This document shows positions 18,506 to 26,238 of a DNA stretch of 28,566 nt, one piece after another. Under the pieces are notes generated by a model, which was not told where the DNA came from, did not search any database, and saw only the letters and a program-made list of their open reading frames with translations. The stretch spans positions 1 to 28,566 of the forward strand of contig CANFNE010000006.1 of NCBI GenBank assembly GCA_947448105.1. Reading direction: 5' to 3'. A program made the position numbers and the translations under genes. Within the stretch, counting starts at the first letter, position 1. Every line of letters begins with the position of its first letter. This DNA is from Burkholderiales bacterium. GTDB taxonomy: Bacteria > Pseudomonadota > Gammaproteobacteria > Burkholderiales > Burkholderiaceae_C.

Positions 18506-19924
18506 ATGTCCACCCTGCTCATCCACAACGCCCACACCGTGGCCACCCAAGACGATGCGCGCAGCGAGTTGCACAACACCTCGGTGCTGGTGCGCGACCG
18601 GCAGATTGCGGCCATTGGCCCTGTGCACACGCTGCCGCACACGGCCGACGTGGTGATCGACGCGCGCCACCACCTGCTCATTCCCGGCCTGGTCAACACC
18701 CACCACCATATGTACCAGTCGCTCACACGGGCGATTCCGGCGGTGCAAAACGCCGAACTATTTGGCTGGCTGCGCGGCCTGTACCCCATCTGGGGGGGGC
18801 TCACGCCCGACATGATTTACACCAGCACCCAGGTCGCCATGGCCGAGCTGCTGCTCAGTGGCTGCACCACCAGCAGCGACCACCTCTACATCTACCCCAA
18901 CAGCGTGACGCTGGACGACAGCATCGAAGCCGCGCGCGCCATCGGCATGCGCTTTGTAGCCACGCGCGGCAGCATGAGCGTGGGGCAAAGCCAGGGCGGC
19001 CTGCCGCCCGACCACCTGGTGGAAAACGAAAACGCGATCCTCAAAGACACCCAGCGCGTAGTGGAGCGCTACCACAGCGCCGCCCATGGTGCGATGACCC
19101 AAGTGGCCGTGGCGCCCTGCTCGCCGTTTAGCGTGAGCCGCGACCTGATGAAGGCCTCAGCCGAACTGGCGCGCCAATACGGTGTGCGCCTGCACACGCA
19201 TCTGGCCGAGAACGACCATGACATCGCCTACAGCCGCGAAAAATTTGGCTGCACGCCCGCGCAATATGCCCAAGAGCTGGGCTGGCTGGGCCACGACGTG
19301 TGGCACGCCCACTGCGTCAAGCTCGACGACGAAGGCATCAGCCTGTTTGCCGCCACGCGCACGGGTGTGGCGCACTGCCCGTGCAGCAATATGCGCCTGG
19401 CCAGTGGCATCGCGCCAGTGCGAAAAATGCTGGCCGCTGGCGTGCCGGTGGGCCTGGGCGTGGACGGCAGCGCCAGCAACGACGGCGCGCATTTGCTGGG
19501 CGAGGCGCGCCAGGCCATGCTGCTGGCACGCCTGCGCAAATCCTTAGAGGCGCCCACGCGAGACGCCCAAGGCCGCACCCAGTTTGGCTGCGACACCGCA
19601 CCCATGGAAATGACCGCCCGCGACGCCCTGGCCTTGGCCACGCGCGGCGGCGCCGAGGTGCTGGGGCGCAGCGACATCGGGCAAATCAAGGTCGGCATGT
19701 GCGCCGACATGGCGCTCTTTGACCTGCGCAGCCTGCAGTTTGCCGGCGCTGCGGTGCACGACCCCGTGGCCAGCCTGATGTTGTGCGCAAGTGCCAACGC
19801 CGCCTACACCGTGGTCAACGGTCGCGTCGTGGTGCACGACGGCCAGTTGACCACGGTAGACCTGTGGCCGCTGATTGAGCAGCACAACGCCATGGCCCAA
19901 ACCCTGGCCGCTCGGGTGGGCTAA
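18506..19924 (+). CDS. 8-oxoguanine deaminase-type amidohydrolase
   Basis: The 472-residue member of the ATZ/TRZ-like amidohydrolase superfamily has a complete mononuclear metal site: H66 and H68 in NTHHHMYQS, H232 with the catalytic E235 in LHTHLAEN, H269 in WHAHC and D320 in GVDGSASND. The surrounding sequence, especially LPPDHLVENE, APCSPFSVSRDLM and FGCTPAQYAQELGW, matches the bacterial 8-oxoguanine deaminase branch (Pseudomonas PA0142 type) more than guanine deaminase GuaD. These enzymes hydrolyse 8-oxoguanine to urate and ammonia; some also accept isocytosine or guanine. Product urate would enter PuuD directly. It is divergent from glycerate kinase across 76 bases and followed four bases later by a LysE-type gene. 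Confidence 0.9.
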   Translation: MSTLLIHNAHTVATQDDARSELHNTSVLVRDRQIAAIGPVHTLPHTADVVIDARHHLLIPGLVNTHHHMYQSLTRAIPAVQNAELFGWLRGLYPIWGGLTPDMIYTSTQVAMAELLLSGCTTSSDHLYIYPNSVTLDDSIEAARAIGMRFVATRGSMSVGQSQGGLPPDHLVENENAILKDTQRVVERYHSAAHGAMTQVAVAPCSPFSVSRDLMKASAELARQYGVRLHTHLAENDHDIAYSREKFGCTPAQYAQELGWLGHDVWHAHCVKLDDEGISLFAATRTGVAHCPCSNMRLASGIAPVRKMLAAGVPVGLGVDGSASNDGAHLLGEARQAMLLARLRKSLEAPTRDAQGRTQFGCDTAPMEMTARDALALATRGGAEVLGRSDIGQIKVGMCADMALFDLRSLQFAGAAVHDPVASLMLCASANAAYTVVNGRVVVHDGQLTTVDLWPLIEQHNAMAQTLAARVG

Positions 19925-19928
19925 ACCG

Positions 19929-20558
19929 GTGGCACTGCTCAGCGGCGACACCGCCCTGGCGTTTTTCGCCGCGTCCGTGCTGTTGGCCCTGGTGCCGGGG
20001 CCAGACAATGTGTTTGTGCTGCTGCACGCGGCGGTGCACGGAGCGCGCGCCGGGCTTTTGGTGGTGCTGGGCTTGTGTAGCGGGCTGCTGTTTCACACCG
20101 CCGCCGTAGCACTGGGACTGGCGGCGCTGCTGGCGGCGTCGGCAACGGCGTTTACCGTGCTCAAGGTATTGGGCGCAGCCTATTTGCTCTGGCTGGCCTG
20201 GCTCTCTTGGCGCGCCCCCGCAGGCCTGCCCGGGGGTGATGCAGCGCCGGCTTTGGGTGCCCGCCAAACCTATTTGCGCGGCATGCTGATGAACATCAGC
20301 AACCCCAAAGTCGCCTTGTTTTTTCTGGCCTTTTTGCCGCAGTTTGTCGAACCCGCACGCGGCGCCGTGGCGCTGCAGATCTTGCAGCTCGGCGGCGTTT
20401 TCATGCTCGCCACCTTGTTCACTTTTGGCGCGATAGCCCTGCTGGCCGGGCGCTTTGGCCAGCTGCTGCAAGACTCGCAACGCGCCCAAGTGCGGCTCAA
20501 CCGCCTGGCCAGCATGGTGTTTGTGGGGCTGGCGCTGCGGCTGGTGCTGGGCAGCTAG
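19929..20558 (+). CDS. LysE/RhtB-family exporter
   Basis: This 209-residue inner-membrane protein has about six hydrophobic helices and the LysE/RhtB family signatures: LVPGPDNVFVLLHAAVHGARAG near residue 18, LGAAYLLWLAWLSW near residue 80, and the central RGMLMNISNPKVALFFLAFLPQF around residues 118-140. Members export amino acids or related small molecules. A GTG at 19929 is the probable start, four bases after the deaminase stop, which implies cotranscription; the ORF could extend into the deaminase. Whether it exports a purine breakdown product or an amino acid cannot be told from sequence. Confidence 0.9.
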   Translation: MALLSGDTALAFFAASVLLALVPGPDNVFVLLHAAVHGARAGLLVVLGLCSGLLFHTAAVALGLAALLAASATAFTVLKVLGAAYLLWLAWLSWRAPAGLPGGDAAPALGARQTYLRGMLMNISNPKVALFFLAFLPQFVEPARGAVALQILQLGGVFMLATLFTFGAIALLAGRFGQLLQDSQRAQVRLNRLASMVFVGLALRLVLGS

Positions 20559-20666
20559 GGATTTCGGCCCAGGGCGCAAGGCACTGACGGGACTGGTTTG
20601 GCAGGCCGCCCGTGGCACCAATGCACAACGAAATTTAATTTTCAATAAAAAAACCGTCAACTTATT

Positions 20667-20671
20667 GGAGG
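20667..20671 (+). promoter_or_regulatory. Strong Shine-Dalgarno GGAGG deciding the lipoprotein start
   Basis: GGAGG lies 11 bases before ATG 20683 (8 bases before an adjacent in-frame TTG) in an AT-rich leader (about 20628-20682) that stands out from the GC-rich surroundings. It favours 20683 over the later ATG at 20728, which has no ribosome-binding site. Confidence 0.5.
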
Positions 20672-20682
20672 CTTATTCGTTG

Positions 20683-21198
20683 ATGGAGTGCAACGCCTTC
20701 GTTGTGCTCTGTTATTCGAACACCTCCATGCCCCCTGTTTCCCGCCTGACCCTGGCCCTGGCCATCGCGGTGCTTTGCACCGGCTGCGCCGAAGGCCTTT
20801 CCAACCTTCCCTGGACCAACACCGAAACCACCATGAGCTCGAAAAAGGTGCGCGCACCCAACGGCGGGCGCTGGGGCACGCTTGAAACCACCACGACCTG
20901 CAACACCTATTACATAGGCTCGACCGCGCAACGGCGGGAGTGCGGCGTCAGCGAGAAATACGTTCCCCCGCCAGAAAGAAAGTACTCCGGTGGCATGTTT
21001 GAACAGCTGGCCAAGGGAATGCTCGACAGTTTGGTAGGCGGCATCATCGACGAAGCCATTGACGAGCTGACCAAGCCCAAGGCGCCGCCTGCCAGCGACA
21101 TGCCATCCAACATGACCGTGCTGCCGCCGGCCGAAGCTGCACGCGAACCGGCGACTCCACCGCACAGCGCCGACGACGCGCCTTTGCCGACACCCTAA
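20683..21198 (+). CDS. Hypothetical lipoprotein
   Basis: The 171-residue product (156 if started at ATG 20728) has a hydrophobic signal segment RLTLALAIAVLCTGC with a lipobox ending in C35 (C20 from the later start), so it is probably anchored in a membrane and exposed to the periplasm. The mature part has no recognised domain. It contains a Thr-rich stretch with two Cys (TTTTCNTYY and RRECGVS), an amphipathic segment MLDSLVGGIIDEAIDELT, and a Pro/Ala-rich end. The Cys pair could form a disulfide. Upstream sequence is AT-rich with a strong Shine-Dalgarno, indicating its own promoter rather than read-through from the LysE-type gene. Confidence 0.75.
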   Translation: MECNAFVVLCYSNTSMPPVSRLTLALAIAVLCTGCAEGLSNLPWTNTETTMSSKKVRAPNGGRWGTLETTTTCNTYYIGSTAQRRECGVSEKYVPPPERKYSGGMFEQLAKGMLDSLVGGIIDEAIDELTKPKAPPASDMPSNMTVLPPAEAAREPATPPHSADDAPLPTP

Positions 21199-21487
21199 AC
21201 CCATCCCGAGCCGCGCCGCGCATCCTGGGCGCGAGGCGACGCCACCGAACACCGGCACCGCGCTGCAGCGCCTCCTTAAATCCACTGTGCCCGGCCTCCA
21301 AGCCACCAACGAACCCCAAACCCCTCACCTTCTAGAGCCACCCAAACGCTGCGGGCGAACGCAAGCAGCCCTCCTGTGGAGAAGCCAAGGCGTGCAATAT
21401 CGCCGCATCGCAACGCACAATCGGCTAAATTAGACATATAGTCCGTGTTTTAGAACCTTTACTCCACCCACTTCCGGAGCCCTGCCC
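21199..21487. other. Intergenic stretch without a gene
   Basis: This 289-base region between the lipoprotein and the fatty acid hydroxylase shows no convincing coding frame and no T-tailed hairpin. Towards its end an AT-richer patch holds TATAGT (21437-21442), a possible -10 element without a clear -35, and GGAG (21476-21479), a well-placed Shine-Dalgarno for the next gene. Confidence 0.4.
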
Positions 21488-22561
21488 ATGAGCCCCTATC
21501 TGTTTGCCATACCCGTTTTCTTTTTGCTGGTCGCCATTGAGCTGTGGGTGGCGCACCGGCGCGGGGTGCAGGTCTACCGGTTTCAGGACACGCTCACGTC
21601 CATGAACATTGGCACGGTAAGCCAGTTCGTCAACACCATTGGCGGCGCCATCAGCGTGGCGATGTACGCGATCTTGGTAGAGCGCTTTGGTGCTTTTACC
21701 TGGGACACCAGCAACCCGCTGACCTGGGTGCTGGCACTGGTGTTGTATGACTTTTTTTACTACTGGGTGCACCGCAGCGGCCACGAGGTGAACATCTTGT
21801 GGGCAGCGCATGTGGTGCACCACAGCAGCGAAGAGTTCAACATGTCTACCGCCATGCGCCAGTCGTCCACCGGCTTTTACTTTCGCTGGGTGTTTTATGT
21901 GCCGCTGGCTTTGTTGGGTTTCCCGGTGAAGGTGTTTTTGACGGTGGCGGTGATTGACCTGGTGTACCAGTTTTGGGTGCACACGCGGCTGATCGGTCGC
22001 CTGGGCTTTTTGGAGCTGTTTTTGGTCACCCCTTCGAACCACCGGGTGCACCACGGCCAAAACGACTACTGCATTGACAAAAACTACGGCGGCATTTTGA
22101 GCATCTGGGACCGCATGTTTGGCACCTACGCCGACGAGCGCGCCGACGAAGAACCCATGTACGGCGTGCGCAAACCGCTGCACAGCTGGAACCCGGTTTG
22201 GGGCAATGTGCACCATTACTTTGCCATCGTGGCGCAGGCGCGCGCCACAGCCGGCTGGCGCAACAAGCTGATGTGCTTCTTTGCCGGACCCGGCTGGCAG
22301 CCGCCCGGAGCGCCGCCCGCGAGTGCCCATTTTGAGGCCCACAAATTTGTGCGCTTTGTGACCCCCGCGCCCCAAGTGATGCGTCAGGTGGCGCTGGCTG
22401 CGACCGTGATCGGCTCGCTGCTGCTGATGTATTTCTTGTTTGCGCAAAAAGGTTTTACGCCCGTGCAACGCTTTAGCTTCTCGGGCGCCATGGTGCTGGT
22501 CTATGGCGCGCTGGGTTATGCCTGGCTGCACCCCCGCGTGCAAGGAGCAGCCCATGTCTAG
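21488..22561 (+). CDS. Fatty acid hydroxylase / sterol desaturase superfamily protein
   Basis: The 357-residue integral membrane protein belongs to the di-iron fatty acid hydroxylase superfamily. Three His clusters are intact: HRSGH (95-99), HVVHH (108-112) and HRVHH (185-189), with an added H165 in FWVHT. Together they supply the eight-plus His ligands of the iron centre. About four hydrophobic helices precede and surround them, and one or two more follow after residue 290. Such enzymes hydroxylate or desaturate lipids using O2; the substrate here is unknown. GGAG sits eight bases before the ATG. Its end overlaps the start of the next membrane protein gene by eight bases, implying a functional pair. 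Confidence 0.93.
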   Translation: MSPYLFAIPVFFLLVAIELWVAHRRGVQVYRFQDTLTSMNIGTVSQFVNTIGGAISVAMYAILVERFGAFTWDTSNPLTWVLALVLYDFFYYWVHRSGHEVNILWAAHVVHHSSEEFNMSTAMRQSSTGFYFRWVFYVPLALLGFPVKVFLTVAVIDLVYQFWVHTRLIGRLGFLELFLVTPSNHRVHHGQNDYCIDKNYGGILSIWDRMFGTYADERADEEPMYGVRKPLHSWNPVWGNVHHYFAIVAQARATAGWRNKLMCFFAGPGWQPPGAPPASAHFEAHKFVRFVTPAPQVMRQVALAATVIGSLLLMYFLFAQKGFTPVQRFSFSGAMVLVYGALGYAWLHPRVQGAAHV

Positions 22562-23153
22562 TCTGGCCTTGACCGATGGTTTCTTGTGCCTGGTGAGCCT
22601 GTGGCTGGCCAGCCGCGCGCAGGCGCCGGTGGCGCTGCGCCTGGCCAGCGCGCTGTTTGCCACTGCCGCTGTGCTCGGGGTGTTGCGTTTCTCGGGTGTC
22701 TACCCCTTACCCACCTGGCACCAATTTGCGTCCATGCTGGGCGCGATGGCGGCGTTTCCGCTGCTGGCGGTGGCCTTGGTCTGGCCAGATGCACTGGTGA
22801 CGCGCAGCACGCGCTTTGCCTGGATTTTCATGTGCGTGATGGCGGTCTTGGGCGTACTGATCGTGGGCGCCGGACAAAAGCGGGTGGTGGCCGATGGCCT
22901 GGCCGTTCTGTCCGTTATCGCCATCGTCGTGACCCTGGCGCGCGCCGGACTGTGGCGTGGCGCACTGGCAGGCGCCTTGATGCTGGCGGGCCTGGTGTTG
23001 TTTGCCGCCAAGGTGGCGGTGCCTGGCGTGCTGGTGCCGGGCGACTTGCTGCACATCGGCATGGCGCTGGGGCTGCTGGGCCTGGGCACGCTGCCCCGTT
23101 GGCCGGAGCACAGCGGTGTGTCCACGTACGACCACGGCGTGCCCGCGGCCTGA
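22554..23153 (+). CDS. Small polytopic membrane protein coupled to fatty acid hydroxylase
   Basis: This 199-residue product is mostly hydrophobic, with about six predicted helices separated by short loops (for example FLCLVSLWLA, FASMLGAMAAFPLLAVALVW, FAWIFMCVMAVLGVLIVGAG). AAGGAG lies about eight bases before ATG 22554, and the start overlaps the hydroxylase stop, so translation is coupled. I recognise no family or catalytic motif. It could be a partner subunit of the hydroxylase or a membrane-bound electron-transfer adaptor, but no heme-ligand pattern is evident. Confidence 0.8.
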   Translation: MSSLALTDGFLCLVSLWLASRAQAPVALRLASALFATAAVLGVLRFSGVYPLPTWHQFASMLGAMAAFPLLAVALVWPDALVTRSTRFAWIFMCVMAVLGVLIVGAGQKRVVADGLAVLSVIAIVVTLARAGLWRGALAGALMLAGLVLFAAKVAVPGVLVPGDLLHIGMALGLLGLGTLPRWPEHSGVSTYDHGVPAA

Positions 23154-23304
23154 TCAATCCCGCGGTTGCGCAGTGCGGCACGCTTGATCGCCATCGTGTC
23201 GCACCCAGAGCAGGGCGCTATCATGGTCAGACAAACGCTGGAGATTTGCGCATGGAACGACTTCACACCACCCGGCTGGGCGGCAGTACCCGTCAGATCG
23301 CCCC

Positions 23305-23733
23305 ATGATTGCGCCGGGCCACGCACTCGACTTGAAGTCGTTGCAGGACGCGCTAGCGTCGCTGGGCCGCGGTCTTGACCGCTGGCAGACTGCGGGCGCG
23401 CAAGACGAAGAGCTGCGCGACGCCTGCATCCAACGCTTTGAATACTGCTTTGAACTGAGCTGGAAGATGCTCAAACGGCGGCTTGAGCTGGACCTGCCCG
23501 ATGCCGCAAGCGTGGACGCCATGAGTTTTCGGGAGCTGATTCGCCATGGCGGCGAAAGGGGATTGGTGCGCGATGTGGATGCCTGGATGGTGTTTAGGGA
23601 CAAGCGCAATACCACCTCACACGCCTACAACGCGGCCAAAGCGGCAGAAGTCGCAGCCGTTATCCCGGAATTTGCAGTGCACGCGCTGGACTTAATGGCG
23701 CAACTTAAGGCCCAGGGAAGCCACGATGCTTGA
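23305..23733 (+). CDS. HI0074/HepT-like nucleotidyltransferase partner protein
   Basis: The 142-residue all-helical protein belongs to the HI0074-type nucleotidyltransferase substrate-binding family, related to HepT toxins. It has FEYCFELSWKMLKRRLE (46-62) and, near the end of the core, RNTTSHAYN (101-109), which fits the RX4HXY ribonuclease motif of HepT (R101, H106, Y108). In HepT/MntA toxin-antitoxin systems this Tyr is the residue that the nucleotidyltransferase modifies with AMP to silence the toxin. Its stop overlaps the next gene by eight bases. Whether this copy is a toxin or only a binding partner cannot be decided from sequence. Confidence 0.85.
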   Translation: MIAPGHALDLKSLQDALASLGRGLDRWQTAGAQDEELRDACIQRFEYCFELSWKMLKRRLELDLPDAASVDAMSFRELIRHGGERGLVRDVDAWMVFRDKRNTTSHAYNAAKAAEVAAVIPEFAVHALDLMAQLKAQGSHDA

Positions 23734-24064
23734 GGCCACCCCAGCGCAGCGCACGCAGATTCTGACGCTGCTTCAGCGGCGCGTACCGCATTTGCGTGTT
23801 CTGGCTTTTGGTTCACGGGTTGCGCAGTGGCCGTTTGGGAACGGCGCCAAACCTTATTCCGACCTGGACATTGCCTTGTGGGGCGTTACACGGGCTGATG
23901 ACCTGGCCCTGGCCCACTTGCGCGCCGACTTCGAAGAAAGCGCACTGCCTTGGCGCGTAGACGTCTGTGACGCGGACGATTTGTCACCCGCCTTGCGTGA
24001 CTTGGTGCAAGCACACGGCACGCAGCTGCAGGGCCTGCCCGCGGAGCAGCCCGCTGCGGCATGA
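23726..24064 (+). CDS. MntA/HI0073-like minimal nucleotidyltransferase
   Basis: The 112-residue protein is a minimal nucleotidyltransferase with G29-S30 and a D46-x-D48 pair in YSDLDIAL, followed by a third acidic residue D79 in RVDVCD. These form the two-metal active site. Between Ser30 and the first Asp there are 15 residues (RVAQWPFGNGAKPYS) instead of the usual ten in the GSX10DXD motif, an apparent five-residue insertion. Proteins of this type transfer AMP to the HepT partner. It starts inside the end of the partner gene, the standard arrangement. The C-terminus ends in an Ala/Pro-rich tail. Confidence 0.85.
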   Translation: MLEATPAQRTQILTLLQRRVPHLRVLAFGSRVAQWPFGNGAKPYSDLDIALWGVTRADDLALAHLRADFEESALPWRVDVCDADDLSPALRDLVQAHGTQLQGLPAEQPAAA

Positions 24065-24108
24065 GCCGCTTGACTGTGCGCTGATTTACAGGGCGCGCAG
24101 GTGCCTGA

Positions 24109-25311
24109 TCAGTCCAGCTTGGCGCCGCCCTCAAACCAGCGTTTGAGCGTTTCACGCTCGGCCTCGGTGATCTGGGTGGCATTGTTCATGGGCATGGCGC
24201 GGGTTACTACGGCCTGCTGGTAAATGCCCTGGGCGTGGATGGCCACCGCCTGGGGCGAATCGAGCCGCACATTTTTCATTTGCACCTGCTCGGCATGGCA
24301 GGTATAGCAGCGCTGGGCCAATATCGGCTGCACAGCGGCGTAGCCCACCGGCGCAGACGATGGAGCATCGCTCGCAGGCCGGGGCGCCGGGGCCAGCGCC
24401 ACCACCACACCCACAATAGCCACCACCCCGGCCGCGGCATACGGCCAGGGGTGCGGATTGCGCGCGAGCTTGAATCCGTGGCGCAGTACAAAAAACTGGC
24501 GAATGGCCGCGCCCGCAAACATCATGGCAATGAGCACCAGCCAGTTGTGCGGGTTGGTGTAGGTAAAGCTGTAGTGGTTGCTGAGCATGGCAAACAGCAC
24601 CGGCAACGTGAAATAGGTGTTGTGCACGCTGCGCTGCTTGCCGCGCTTGCCGTGGATGGGGTCCACCGGCTGGTTGGCGCGGATGCTCTCAATCACGGTT
24701 TTTTGGCCGGGAATGATCCAGAAGAACACGTTGGCGCTCATGCTGGTGGCGATCATGGCGCCCACTAGCAAAAAGGCCGCGCGCCCGGCAAACCAGTGGC
24801 AGGCCAGCCAGGCGGCTGCGCACACCAAGAGCGCTACCAGCGCGCCCACCATGCGGTCGCCGCCCTCGCGCTGGCCAAAGATGCGGCACAGCGCGTCGTA
24901 GGCCAGCCAAAACACCACCAAAAAGCCCAGCGCCACGGCCACCGCCGCTTGGGGCGACCAGTCCATCACCGATTTATCGACCAAGTAGGTACCGGCGTTC
25001 CACAAGTAAGAAATGGTGAACAGCGAAAAACCGGTAAGCCAGGTGCTGTAACTTTCCCAGTAAAACCAGTGCAAGTGGCCAGGCAGCTGCGGCGGGCGCA
25101 CCGCGAACTTGACCGGGTGATAAAAGCCCCCGCCATGCACCGCCCACAACTCACCGCTCACCCCCTGGCGCTTGAGGTCTTCATCCTCAGGTGGCGTGAG
25201 GCTGCTGTCCAAAAACACAAAATAAAACGAGGACCCGACCCAGGCAATGGCCGTGACCACGTGCGCCCAGCGCAACAACAAATTGGCCCAATCCAGTAAA
25301 TACGATTGCAT
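24109..25311 (-). CDS. puuD: Membrane-bound urate oxidase with cytochrome c domain
   Basis: The 400-residue PuuD-type protein has about eight transmembrane helices in residues 1-320 with the family motifs WAHVVTAIAWVGSSFYFVFLD (15-35, broken by family-typical polar residues), HWFYWESYSTWLTGF and MLSNHYSFTY. A periplasmic cytochrome c domain follows, with heme motif CYTCH (C335, C338, H339) and a Met in RAMPMNNA as likely axial ligand. PuuD oxidises urate to 5-hydroxyisourate and passes electrons to the respiratory chain rather than making H2O2. GGAGA precedes the ATG at 25311. It follows xdhC by 64 bases on the same strand, forming a probable xdhC-puuD unit; UraH, which uses its product, is encoded 1.5 kb away. 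Confidence 0.95.
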   Translation of the reverse strand: MQSYLLDWANLLLRWAHVVTAIAWVGSSFYFVFLDSSLTPPEDEDLKRQGVSGELWAVHGGGFYHPVKFAVRPPQLPGHLHWFYWESYSTWLTGFSLFTISYLWNAGTYLVDKSVMDWSPQAAVAVALGFLVVFWLAYDALCRIFGQREGGDRMVGALVALLVCAAAWLACHWFAGRAAFLLVGAMIATSMSANVFFWIIPGQKTVIESIRANQPVDPIHGKRGKQRSVHNTYFTLPVLFAMLSNHYSFTYTNPHNWLVLIAMMFAGAAIRQFFVLRHGFKLARNPHPWPYAAAGVVAIVGVVVALAPAPRPASDAPSSAPVGYAAVQPILAQRCYTCHAEQVQMKNVRLDSPQAVAIHAQGIYQQAVVTRAMPMNNATQITEAERETLKRWFEGGAKLD

Positions 25312-25375
25312 GCGGGGGTTCTCCAGTGGGGGAAATTGTAGGCAGCGCGGTGCAGGGTGCGATAGGGTGCGCTGC

Positions 25376-26179
25376 TTAGGCAGAAACTAGCAACAACTGC
25401 GCCGCCACTGCCACCGCAATCACTTCGGGGCGTTTGTCATAGATGCCCGCCACTCCAATCGGGCAGGTGACGTGCGCCAGTTCGGCTGCGCTGAAGCCCC
25501 GTGCCTCCAAACGGTGGCGAAACTTAGCCCATTTGGTCTTGCTGCCGATCAGGCCGATAAACGGCAAGTCACCCCGTGTTCGTTGGCGCAGCAGGCAGGC
25601 CTGGACGATATCGAGGTCTTCGGCGTGGCTAAAGCTCATCACCAATACCCGCGACTGCGGCGCCAGGTGCGCTACCGCGTCTTGCACGGGATTGGAGTGT
25701 TCGAAGTACACGCCCATGGGCAGATCGGGGGGAAAGGGCTGGTCGCGGCTGTCGATCCAGGTCAATGCCACGGGCAGCAGACCCAGCACCTGAACAATGG
25801 CCGTGCCGACGTGGCCGCTGCCAAACAGCGCCACCGGCATCTGCACCGGGTGCAACTCCAGCGCCAGCCTCGCCTGGTCGTGCGCACTGACGGGGGTGAA
25901 CGCGAGCGTGACGTGGCCACCACAGCACTGGCCCAGGCTCGGGCCCAGCGGGTAGTGCACAAGCCGCTCCAGGCTGGGCTTGTGCAACAGCGCGCGGGCA
26001 TGGGCAGTGGCGTCCAGCTCCAGGCGACCGCCGCCCACGGTGGCGACGGTGGAGTCGGCAAAAACCGCCATCCAGGCTCCGGCTTCACGCGGCACCGAGC
26101 CTTGCGTGGCTTGCACACGCACCAAAATGGCGTTACTGTGCGCCAGTTGCGAAAAAAATTGCGCGATTAAACGTGGCAT
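25376..26179 (-). CDS. xdhC: XdhC molybdenum cofactor maturation protein
   Basis: The 267-residue protein matches XdhC, the chaperone that binds molybdopterin cofactor, promotes its sulfuration and inserts it into XdhB. The N-terminal domain has QATQGSVPREAGAWMAV (23-39), the Gly-rich VGGGRLE and QCCGGHV (84-90), whose Cys pair is important in characterised XdhC. A Rossmann-like domain follows with FGSGHVG (119-125) and the end motif LIGSKTKWAKFR with CPIGVAGIYDKRPEVIAVAVAAQLL. It lies 12 kb from xdhAB, unlike the common xdhABC operon order, but next to puuD. It begins at ATG 26179, divergent from a TonB-like lipoprotein gene. Confidence 0.95.
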   Translation of the reverse strand: MPRLIAQFFSQLAHSNAILVRVQATQGSVPREAGAWMAVFADSTVATVGGGRLELDATAHARALLHKPSLERLVHYPLGPSLGQCCGGHVTLAFTPVSAHDQARLALELHPVQMPVALFGSGHVGTAIVQVLGLLPVALTWIDSRDQPFPPDLPMGVYFEHSNPVQDAVAHLAPQSRVLVMSFSHAEDLDIVQACLLRQRTRGDLPFIGLIGSKTKWAKFRHRLEARGFSAAELAHVTCPIGVAGIYDKRPEVIAVAVAAQLLLVSA

Positions 26180-26238
26180 GGTGCACTTTGAAGCAAGAGC
26201 TGATTGACCGTGAATAACAATACCGTTGGGGACACCGC

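Noticed and set aside
18430..18813. N-terminal extension of glycerate kinase
   Set aside because: It overlaps the divergent deaminase coding region and its translation does not resemble the family N-terminus.
21425..22663. Minus-strand open frame of over 400 codons opposite the fatty acid hydroxylase
   Set aside because: The plus-strand gene has intact His boxes and a good ribosome-binding site; the antisense translation is His/Arg/Gln-rich with no domain.
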